Shown piece after piece: positions 23,760 to 33,900 of a stretch of DNA of 64,000 nt (positions are counted from its first letter, which is position 1; each line of letters begins with the position of its first letter). The position numbers and the translations under genes were made by a program. The DNA comes from Myrica gale (taxonomy: Eukaryota > Streptophyta > Magnoliopsida > Fagales > Myricaceae), in the NCBI GenBank assembly GCA_963930655.1, contig OZ005600.1, positions 2,421,501 to 2,485,500 of the forward strand. The letters run 5' to 3'. Under the pieces are notes generated by a model that searched no databases, was not told the DNA's origin, and saw only the letters and a program-made list of their open reading frames with translations.

Positions 23760-24904
23760 TCACCTGGCCTTCTTGACTAGAGTTTTCTGGTCAGCGAAGA
23801 AAAGTTGTGCCCTCTCGTTGCGCCCACAGCTGATGAACTTCGGGATCGTAGAGCTGCAATTAATAGGTTTTTCTGCTTCCGAGTCAAAGCATATGTTCAC
23901 GCCCTCCAGCTGATATCCCCCATTTCTCATGTTGCACTTCAATTGGGGAGACAAGTTACCGAGTGCTTCTCTCAGTCCCTCATGGAAAGCAATGAGTGAG
24001 TGCGGCTTTGGCGCCCCAGGGGTCAACTCTGAGAAACGTGGAAGAATACTTCGGTTTAGAATCTCTAATTTGGACGAAAACCCAATTACAATATTAACCG
24101 AAATTCTGTGCCAACTGCTAAAGAAAAGAATGTCTTAGGTTTAACTGTCATGTTTACACGGACAGGCTCAGACAAGTGGAAACAATTAATATAAACACAC
24201 ACGCAGATATATATATTTCTGTACATAATTGAAAAAACATCAAGGACTTCACATAAACATAGAGTGAACAGTAATCCAGCAGTCAGCACCATGGTTATAT
24301 CCTATAGTGGAATAGCCTATTAACATCCATCGAAGCTAGGACTGAGACAAACCTTTATAGTGTTGTAAACCAAGGATACCGCCGAATCGTTTTCTACATT
24401 TAAGCACCCGTTCAAAGTATTTCAATGCCTCTAACCCAGAGCAGGTGCCATGTCTTTCCCATTCGAGCTTCCAGAAAGCAAAATTCTCTTTGCCAGTAAA
24501 GCTTGGCCATTCGGATGTCAGCTCATCCTTGATCGTCTTCACCTAACCAAAGAAACAGTATGAGAAGCATCAAATGGAAGCTCATTAAGAAGGTTTAATT
24601 CTTTTTATGAAGTAATCCAAAAGACAAGTTCGAATTGTTTTACCTGGCTCTTTGTTATTGTTTGTCCAGGACAAGATGGTAATATAGTACCGTCCGAAGC
24701 AAACGGCCAGAGACCGTGTATGGTGAAACGCTGGAACTTCTCTTCGACATCTTTGGCTGGCATAGAACATCTATCTACATTGCAAAGGGCGTTTGGCCAC
24801 TGGAGGGCCAGCTTGTAGAATTCTATTTGATCTTTACCATTGGAGAGGGAGAGGAAAGTAACAAAGAAGAGGAGAAAAATTTTTAAAGCCATTATTTCTT
24901 TCAT
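23760..24904 (-). CDS. Class III (S-RNase-like) T2 ribonuclease, 3 exons
   Basis: Secreted T2 endoribonuclease. Exons by eye: 24644-24904, 24353-24542 and 23760-24064, all GT-AG with phases 0 and 1; 251 residues. A hydrophobic signal peptide (ALKIFLLFFVTFLSLSNG) is followed by an ALQWP start, the first active-site block FTIHGLWP (catalytic His) and the second block FWKLEWERHGTC. The second block keeps its catalytic His, but the usual His before EW is Leu and the usual Lys is Arg. Cysteines fit the class III pattern. The protein has about 33 K+R against 25 D+E, basic like S-RNases. An ATG at 24892 may be the true start, because the TATA box is only 32 bp from 24904. The TGA overlaps a perfect donor (AG|GTGAGT), so a further exon is possible. 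The two-intron layout resembles Prunus S-RNases, but other T2 lineages also have several introns. Confidence 0.88.
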
Positions 24905-24935
24905 CACGTTCCAGTACTACTCAACGAGTGGCCTA

Positions 24936-24943
24936 TATTTATA
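24936..24943 (-). promoter_or_regulatory. TATA box of the RNase gene
   Basis: TATAAATA on the minus strand, 32 bp upstream of the first in-frame ATG and 44 bp upstream of the second (24892). The spacing favours the second ATG as start. The ghost locus has TACAAATA at the matching place. Confidence 0.6.
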
Positions 24944-24984
24944 ATGCAATGACAATGTTTTTTTTTTCCTATCAATTACGTTCT

Positions 24985-26150
24985 ACGCAGGAGAAAAAAA
25001 TCAACTTGAGACAACTTTCTCACGAACCGCATATGTATGCAAAAATATATACATATGGGCATACATATGTATATATATACGCAAGCATGCAATATATATA
25101 TATACACACACGGATGCAAACACATGTGAGCGTATATATGCACATCACATCTACAGATCATAGATGCATGCATAAAACGCCAATTTTTTTTCTTCTAAAA
25201 CAGTACATGTACTACTCATGAAGTAGAATATGTAGTCATGAATTAGGCGATTGTTCTGCTCCCTACATATCTAGACAATAAACAGCTGCGGCCATGTTAG
25301 TTTCCTAGTTCAGAGATTAGCAACATTAAATATTACACTTACGAATGTAGGTAGCCTAAGTGATCATTTGCTTGTATTATCAATCTTATTATTTGTCTTT
25401 AAACCTCACGGTTGTGTTTGTTGAAAGTATCTTAATAGTGAAGTATTTCATATAAGATTGAACATATATCCTAATGATTTCACCCAAATCAAAGTTCGAT
25501 TGGATTGAAAATTGTAATGAAATTGATATAAATTTCATTTGTATAGTTAATATAAATTTACTCTTATTTTTATAGTAAGTAGATGGTGAAGAAAAGGTGG
25601 TGCATGCAGTTTTTTTGGCAATAAGTCTTAAAATGAATGCATAACAGATTTAGAATTTGTTAACAATTCAAAATTGAATTATGAGCAAACATAAAATAAT
25701 TGAACTTTATTTCTAAAGTTCTTAAATTGTATTAAAAATAATAATAGTATAATTTTACTCTTCCGCCCTCTCAAAAGAAAATTATTGACTCCACAGTTAG
25801 ATTAGTGTACGTATCTTAGGTCACGCTTCTTGTACTTTTAACTAATACTGTATGCTTTTCTTGTTACATTTTTTATTTATGTTTTCAATTTCTTCCTACG
25901 ATCTCTTCATACTTTTTTTTTCTAAGCATGATCTTTTCATACTTACTCAAGCACTAGCTGTGCTAATTCATGAGACCAGTAGTACTGTACTGTCGTTTCA
26001 TCATCTAAATTAACCACGTACATGCCAACCCTGGCTGCCAATTAATCTACTACTCCAAATTCAACCTGTCCAGCCTTTCCACTTTAATAATTAAGACACG
26101 AAATTCTGCCAACAAATGAACATGAAGAATCGGGGATTCATTTTGACTTC
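24985..26150. other. RNase upstream spacer, no gene
   Basis: It contains a TATA/CATA-rich low-complexity patch at 25030-25160 and otherwise AT-rich unique-looking DNA. Open frames here are products of the simple repeats. Confidence 0.45.
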
Positions 26151-26154
26151 CCTA

Positions 26155-26280
26155 CACTACAATAAATTTGGCCTTTCGGGACAGATTTTTCTGTTCCAAA
26201 AAAATCCAACTTTTTGGGACGGAATCCTTCCCGACTGTCCCAAGAAACCTATTACATTTGGACGGAAAGTAAATACATGA
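26155..26280 (+). mobile_element. Possible CACTA-type transposon end
   Basis: The terminal motif CACTACAATAAA at 26155 follows CTA, a possible 3-bp target copy. Beyond it are subterminal, partly inverted repeats around CGGGACAG and CTGTCCCAAGAAA. No opposite end or transposase is seen, so this is one end or a fragment. Confidence 0.45.
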
Positions 26281-26290
26281 TCAAACATCA

Positions 26291-26317
26291 TATATATATA
26301 TATATATATATGTAATA

Positions 26318-26368
<51 letters not shown>
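26291..26368. repeat. (TA)n microsatellite
   Basis: Two long TA runs are separated by TGTAATAGGTTTA. The repeating Ile-Tyr frames here are artefacts of the repeat. Confidence 0.95.
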
Positions 26369-26371
<3 letters not shown>

Positions 26372-26431
26372 TACATACGTATGCGAATAAAGTGACAGGT
26401 TAGAATATTGTATCTTCATCAGTGTCAGTAC

Positions 26432-26990
26432 TTGATCTTAACAGGGTATGTAACCTATATATATATATGCTAGAGTACGTACAGGTTTATTTCGTGTCGA
26501 TAAATAGCTTATTTTGTATAGTCTCATGTGGATTCATTAAATGAAATAGAGACAGCTAACAACCCAGTGGGAGAAAAAAGGTAAAAAAAATTAAAGAGGG
26601 CTGCAGCCTATTGGTTTTGGCACATCCGGCCCTTAGTACTGAAACTCACACATTCCCTATTCAGCATCGTTCTAGTGATAATTGCTACCCAAATTGAATA
26701 AAAAAGAAAAAATAACATATTGATTAATTTGATTGCTTTTCCGTGTTGAGAATTGTAACAACGCGGTTTGTTTGTCCACCGGTGGTATCCATAATTGGGT
26801 GTCACTCTTTGCGGTCGTATAAGTAAGTCCATGTCAGAGAGGCATAAGCACATGCATACATATATACAAATCAAGTATCTTTTGGGCGAGCGCTCATGTA
26901 ATCGGCCAGAACCTTATAATGACAAATATTCATAATTAAGAGCCAATATTATAAATACTATTGTCTGAGACCGGAATCTCTAACTAGCAA
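26432..26990. repeat. Direct repeat B, partner of 22991-23475
   Basis: It has the same order of blocks as repeat A, with indels and one extra insert of about 60 bp near 26530-26590. It lies upstream of the RNase gene. Confidence 0.9.
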
Positions 26991-27109
26991 TTAACCGAAC
27001 GTCACTACACGCATCATATAATTAATGAAGGAACGACTCATGGTTTATAATGATGTCACAACTAATGGTGCGCGTCGACTTAAGGAATATATAAGACCCA
27101 TTCCAATCT

Positions 27110-27790
27110 GTCACTTTACTTACATTATGATATTGGGTCTCGAGGAATGCTAATGGGAATCAATTCTCGAAAATAATAACTGCTTCCAAATTAATGACAC
27201 ACCTAACTCAGAAACAGAACCAAAATTCTAATTGTACCTAAGCCATAGAAACACGGAACCTGGAGTATATAAACTTTATGGCAGTTTACTGGTTAATTGC
27301 TATCTTTTAAAGTATCCCTTGATCTGCCCCATTACACAAAACTTTGTCCGCCTAATCCCAATGTGATTGCATGCCGTACAGCACATATTCTCAACATTAA
27401 ACTCATCATTAAAATTCTTTATTCCATAAGAGATATTAAGTTGAGGTAGTAATCACCTTTAGCGCTTACCGATCAAAAGAGACGGATAAGAAAGATAAAG
27501 TATAAAATAAATGTCTTAAGGTCAAATAAGGACATTAAAAAGTATAACATGCATGGAATCGTATATGGAGAAATCTTCACACCATAATTACATTACATCA
27601 TTATTCATCTGTTTTGCTTTGTTCTAATCACAACAATATTGTGTTTCCAATTAAGGATAACACAGTTTTGAAGCAAGACGTTTCTATGTCAAGTACGTAA
27701 TTATATAAGTTTTGAGTTTTGAAAAAAACAAAAGAGTAACACCACAACGAAGTCTGGGTAGACAAGACGCAAGAAAAATAAACCTACTAA
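27110..27790 (+). repeat. Inverted copy of the F-box 5' region, coding part absent
   Basis: The reverse complement aligns with 20590-21310. Homology stops within about 10 bp of where the F-box ATG would be (near 27788), and the following sequence (27790-28250) shows no F-box. This looks like the upstream half of a duplicated F-box gene whose coding part was lost or never copied. It includes an inverted copy of the cluster-specific repeat (27110-27262). Confidence 0.85.
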
Positions 27791-27834
27791 AGGCAAGAAA
27801 TGAACTAAAGTATATTTTAAATAGAGAAATTCAA

Positions 27835-28780
27835 TATTTAGTCACTAAATTTTACTCACTTTTACAAATTAATCATCAGGATTAATTTTTTTACGTCTCG
27901 ATCACTGGTCTGTCACCTAGTTACTATTAGGTCCTTCCATCACTTCTCCGGAAGCTCCAACCATGTCAGCTATTTTCTCCAGATCATCCCTGCTTTCCAC
28001 ATCATCAGCCATATTTTAACAACTTCAGCTCAAAACGACAAGCAGCTTATGGGTAAAAATAATTCACGCACCTGCACTCACAAAGCACATCGTTTTGTCA
28101 CTACTCCTTTCCATCGAAAGCCCACACGCTACGACCCTGCCATTTTCTCTCAGATTCTCTGGCTCTCTCTAGCTCCAAACAAGTCTGAAAGAGGAAAGAG
28201 ACATGTTTGTGCTTTAGTTATTAAGCACAAGACACAGGAAGAGAGCTTTAGTTGAATTATAGGTGTGAAAAAATTTCGACCAAAATCGGAATTTCGAGTT
28301 CTGTAATTCCAGTTCCGATTCCGTACAGAAACAAGAATGTATTTTTTACATTTTTTGAAATCCGACCGAAACCGGAAATTCCGGCGCCATTAACGGAATT
28401 TTCAGTTCAATTTTTTTTAATTATTTAAAAAATATATAGCTAAAAATCTTGTAATTTTACTTAAGATTTTTGGTGAAAGTTTATTTTATTTTAGATAGAG
28501 GTTAAAACATTGTAAAAAGATTTTGGATGTTTAGTTGTGATGTTTTTTTTACTTTCAAAATATTAACTAAAAAATGTGAATATTAATTATCCCCAAACAT
28601 CACTGTTATTCCTCTCTACGATTCCGCCTCCCCAAGACTTCAATCCGAACTCTTGCACTGAACACAATCGTCTATTTATCTTAATTGAGGCAACCCTCAC
28701 ATATTAGTGCGAATAGAACCAACAACTTCCCGATAGAGACTAGCATAGAGGAATATGTTAATGTTATTGACAGGATTCCG
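27835..28780. other. AT-rich spacer with transposon-like fragments
   Basis: 27835-28020 resembles 36715-36860 in its repeated TTTAGTCACTA and GGTC motifs, so it may be a terminal fragment of the same MULE-like family. No gene is seen. Confidence 0.35.
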
Positions 28781-28789
28781 TTTTAAATT

Positions 28790-29645
28790 CGAGTTATAAT
28801 GTGAATTATTTAGATAAGAGTTTGTTTAAGTGTTCAAGATGTCTCCTAAAAAGATTAGGATTGAAAAACATTTGAATCCCGAAAGACTTGGATTGAAAAG
28901 TATTTGAATCACGAAGATGAGGATGAACGGTGTTCGAATTTTGAAAGAGAAGTTCAAATTCGCAAAGTGTGATCTGGTCCAAAAATCTCTCAAGTGTATC
29001 TCCGAAATAGGATCTTTGCCTAAACTTCATTTGTCCTCAACTTGAGCGAAATGAGTGATTTTCTTTACAGTGAGTTTCGCCTGAGCTTCGTCTGATCTTG
29101 GCTCGAGCGAAATTGACATTTTTCTATACAGTAAGTTTCGCCTTAGCTTGGCTCGAGCGCAATTGACACTTTTTTAAACCGTGAGAAAAATGCTCAAGAG
29201 GCTTACCCAAGTTATTCCCTTCCTTCCTTGGCGTCTTATGCTTGAGAGAAATATTCTTTGAGACATTTGCACCTAAAGTGTTCATATTTTTTCTCTCCTA
29301 CATCAATCACCTCAATCACCATTAAAATCAACCTCATGTGAGAAACCTTCAGATAAGCTTAAGGAGATTGACAGCTAGAGTTACCAGTATTGAAGAAATT
29401 TACAAGAAGAATCTCAGAAGACTGGGGGTTAACCGCAAGGGAGCGGATCTAGGTTAGATTACCTAGATTATTATTTTGAGTAGTTAGAGTCAAGCAACGA
29501 TTGATATTTACTTTGTACTTGTTATATATGGTGTTAATCGTTTAATACTTTCAGATCTAGACAAAACTAATTTAGAAATTATTTTAAATTTGTTTATTTA
29601 TTGAAAAGGAAAGTAGCAACACCTATTCGCCCCCTCTAGGTGTTT
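28790..29645 (+). mobile_element. Probable LTR-retroelement fragment with internal short repeats
   Basis: Three imperfect repeats built on TTTCGCC, GCTCGAGCG and AATTGACATTTTTCTATACAG lie at about 29040-29185. The segment ends with CACCTATTCGCCCCCTCTAG, a motif I associate with plant LTR ends. No complete LTR pair, primer-binding site or coding domain is seen. Confidence 0.35.
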
Positions 29646-29810
29646 TAATCTTTGTTCATAACCGTTTTCCTAACCTTTCTATTATAACATCTAGTACGTA
29701 CCGAAAATTTATGGGGATTTTGCATCTAACAAATAATTATAGGGACATGATAGTCATATTGGCTAACCCGTACATTCTCTCTGGGAAGAGATACGAAAAT
29801 CGTGGTGTTT

Positions 29811-30018
29811 GAGTTGATAGGCCATTAGGATTTGCAAAGAATAGTCAGCTTCTTCTGGTAAATGATAATGGACAGTTAGTCTCACTCGACTTCAATGGGA
29901 AAGAAAGTAGCAACCTAAGCTTCTTCATGTCAAAGGGACTCCGCAATCATTCCGGGTTACAAATCTTGTAGCAAGTTTAATTTCAGTCCAAGGTGAAAGA
30001 TTAGTGTGAGATTGGGTA
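29811..30018 (+). pseudogene. F-box 3'-end fragment (duplicate of 7386-7590)
   Basis: It matches the last 60 or so codons of the F-box pseudogene (GTTGATAGGCCATTAGGATT onward) to the same stop and beyond, with small indels. It marks the left edge of the second duplication block. Confidence 0.92.
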
Positions 30019-30023
30019 TCAAA

Positions 30024-30302
30024 TGTGAATAACCATTCATCCTAAAAGCTTAAGTTATAGGAAGAGAAATATTTTATTATTTGAATTATATTCTTTAATA
30101 CTCACCTTCATATGTGGGCCGGACTCTTCTTTAATTAGAAGACCTAATACATGCAATATTTAATTGAAATTAGGGTAAAGTGCGAAGTCAGGTCTCGAAC
30201 TTGAGACCTTGACTCTGATACCATGTGAATCTACCACTCGTCCCAAAAACTTAAGTTGATAAAAAGATAAAGATTTTATTATTTAAATTATATTCTCTAA
30301 TA
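30024..30302 (-). mobile_element. TRIM retroelement, complete, 279 bp, with 5-bp target duplication
   Basis: Terminal direct repeats of 77-79 bp (30024-30100 and 30224-30302) begin TATTA and end TTCACA on the minus strand. The primer-binding site TGGTATCAGAGTC (30211-30223) directly follows the 5' repeat, and a purine-rich AAGGTGAG precedes the 3' repeat. TCAAA flanks both sides (30019-30023 and 30303-30307). The uninterrupted site, with one TCAAA, is seen in the paralogous F-box flank near 7588. No protein is encoded. A relative of the same length is at 46054-46332. Confidence 0.95.
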
Positions 30303-30920
30303 TCAAATTACGCGGGCTATCCGTATAGCGGGGTAATGAGTATAGTGTACTTGCCAATTACATGACCATTGAAGTTACAGAAAGAAAGAAAACTAATTCA
30401 AATCTTAGAAAGCAAGGCCATCATTAGTGTTTAGTGTATTCCTGTCTTACTCTGTGAACGCATCTTAGGTGACTTTGGGCTTTACGAAAGAGAGTAATTG
30501 TATCAGAAATTACGAGTAGAAGAAAACATGTTTTCGTGATATTTTGGAGATTTTGTAGAAAGCAAAAAATGGGCTTTCCTCAAATTTTCTTTAAAAATGC
30601 ATTTATATAGTCTTTTTTTTTCGAATAAGAGCATTTATGTATTCATTGTTTTAATAAATAAAACAATTCATAGTTGTACTCGTGCTTGCCAGTTGCAAGA
30701 TATTTTCTTCTAGCTCTGTCGCAGAAATATGTATGTGCACGAGGGCACTCTCGTACTTTCAACATGAAGGTGTCTCCAACCAACTCTTATCTACCTCAGA
30801 TTCTCATTGATTCCACACGATAGAACCCAGTAACCCGCAGTAGTAATAATCGAGTGTCAAAGTCTTTGGTTTCCTGGGTTTTAAGCTTTTTATAATTTGT
30901 ACGATTATCACAAGTTAGAG

Positions 30921-33900
30921 ATGCAAGCGTTAGCATGCAATTCTTGGCATCTCCCCATCTGATGCAATCAGTGTTCTAAGCCGCCTTACAGGTCGGCGTG
31001 AGCTTTGCTTCGACGCGTGCTCTTACTCTGCCTCACAACAATTATTCCCCCAACGATGCCGTTCCGTCCCAACCCATTTCCATTCAAAGGTTTGCTCTTT
31101 CACTACCTTTTTTTTCAGTAAAAACATCCTATAATGCGGTAAATATGATTTTTCTTTCCGTTGTTACTGGGTTTTGAAATACCAGTATTCGTCTTTAAAT
31201 GTTTGTTTTACTAGTTGTATATGGTAGAAATAGAGAACTAATAATGTTATGTGTACCGATTTTTATTTGTGGCCAAGCGGCGTGCAATCATGTCTTTGTT
31301 TTTTTGTCTTGTTTAAATTTCTGTGCTGGGGTTTGGATACCTCCTTGCTCAATGTTTTTAATATATTGTTGTCATTGCAGACGCCTTACAATTCTTAAAA
31401 AATCTTTTTAAGAAAAATTGTTTCGATGATTTCGATGGTTTTAGAAGGGCTGGAGGGAACTCGAAGACTTTGGGCAGATAAGCGTGCAGCAATCTTCCGG
31501 TCACAACAAGCCGGATTCTGTTTCGAGTTTATTCATGTTCTCCTGTTTTTATCCAGCTTTGGGATCACTTTCAGTCTAGCTATTTGTTGGAGTCCTCGAA
31601 AGTAGATTTAATTGTGTTGGGTTTTAATGGTTCTCAACATGTATATATGCTTAATGAATTTAATTTGAATTTAGAAAATGAAAAAGGGCTTTGAATAGCA
31701 AATGAATGTCTGGATATAATTGCCATTTGCCACCTGCAAGAATGGAGAAGGATGAAGCGTGAGATATTTTCTTGCAGCTATATAATTAGGGCTTTAAATA
31801 GGCATGTTAACGTGCCTTATTATTGGTGTGCATCTGACCATTTTCAATCAATCTTACTGAAATGGATCAACAATAAGAACACAAAAGAATATTTGATTTT
31901 TCTGTATGTATTGGGTCAAAATAGAAGGATTTTGATCTCTATGGATAGAGTTGTGCACGATAGAACATTGACGGCCCAATATATAATTTGCATATGAATG
32001 CAAGACATTTCCATTCTAATTCACTGGTTCAGTAAAGTTGGGTTTTGATTTCTGGGGAGACTTTCTGCAATTAAATGTGATATACAGCACGAGCTTTGGG
32101 GGATCTATCTGTGACAGTTGAAGAAGTAACCCCTCCTGTTTTTCATTCTGGCTCACTCTTCCCTGTTGAGGTTCATCTTTAACTTGTTCTTGTTCTATTC
32201 TTGTCTTTTGAGGGATTCATTTATAGCCAAATAAGAAGAAAAGGGAGATCTTTTACAACTTACATACTCTTTTGCGCTGATATTTGTGGTAGGTTAATTG
32301 ATCTGTCATATTTGCAGGGAAGGATTGTTCAATTCTTTGAGGAGAACACATATTCCGTTGTTAACATTTTCGACGTGACATTGCGTCCTCAACTTAAAGT
32401 CACTGGGGTGGTTGAGGTACTTTGCTAGTTTGATCAAGAGCAGCTTATGTACTTGCAAATAAAAGAAAAGAGAGAGAAAAAAAAAGAGTAACTGCTTCAT
32501 GTCAGGTATCTTGTATCTAGAAGCAAACTTGTAAAACAACTAGCTTGCTAGAACTTTTCTGCTAAACTAAGCATGTAATTCCCCAAGTAATATAACATCC
32601 TATCATTCTTATGAGCATAAAATTGCATTGCAGCAGATATAACCAGAACATCCTATCATTCTTATTGGTATTATCAATGTTGATAGGTTCCTGAGGGAAA
32701 TGGTTCTGGTGTAGTTTGGGATGGACAAAGGCACATTGTAACAAATTATCATGGTAAGAGCTAGTGATTGAATTTACTGCCACCAAAAGATTGATGAACA
32801 CATTTTTAAGTGATCCTTTCAATGGTGTAGCTTTATGCATATAAATTTCCATCCAGCTCATATTTCATTTAACTAGAACATCAGATCCTCTTTATCAATT
32901 TATAGACGTTTGGTAACATTTCCAACAGAATATCCTTGTTGGATATCAATTTGCTGTAGTCTTTCCATCTGGTAAATCTTATAGTCATCAAGAGACTGCT
33001 ATCAGATTCTTCATGAACAACATAACATGTCCTACAGCATGTTTGCCATTCACGCATCTTTGAGAACTTTGCGCTTTGTCTCTAAAGGTTGGATTTTGGA
33101 GGGTAATTCCTTAATTATGTTCTCTTATGTGGGGTTTATAAGATGTCTATCATATCTAATTTACTAGTTATTCATATTAAGTGTATACAATTGTTGTGAA
33201 TCTCTCGTTGACCTTTCTATCCTTCTATTCTCAGTAATTGGTAATGCCCTTTCAAAAGTAACCCAAGCTCATGGCAGGTTGTTGCACGAGTTAATATTAT
33301 AGCATCGGAAGGGTAACACTTTAAAATCCTCTATTCATTGAACATGCCAAGGTGGGGCAGGTTGTTGCATGCGTTATTGCTCTATCCATTTTTCTCATTT
33401 TCTTTAGTTTTTCAAATGGGTACAAAAGAATTTTGAAGGTAAATTTGTTGGTGCTGATCGTGCAAAGGATCTGGCTGTCTTGAAGTTATGTTTTCTGATG
33501 AACTTTCATCGTGTTTTTTCTGTCATAAATTCCACCTATATTATTTTGGTGATCTCGTCTGCATAAGATAATGTCTAAGTGTTAAACCCCTATTTTACCT
33601 AGCAAAGAGAAACTAATTTGTTTTTCACCAGATTGGACCACAAGACCTTGAAATCCTTGTCTTAAATGTTTAGGTGATATGAGCATGGTAGAACCTCCAT
33701 GCAAAAGTGGCTTAATTACTGGTACATAAACTGTATGTTTGAAAGAATGTCGTGTCATACATTTGGTGTATGTTATGAATAGTTACAAAGGAAGTGATAC
33801 TGTGGATATGGATTTAGCCTCAGCACTTGCAAACATCTGGGGATCCACTTGTTCACTTTAGCCCCAGGACAATTTATGTTAATTCTTGGTCATTCAACTC

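Noticed and set aside
26290-26372. Ile-Tyr repeat open frames on the minus strand
   Set aside because: They are translations of a TA microsatellite and have no other coding sign.
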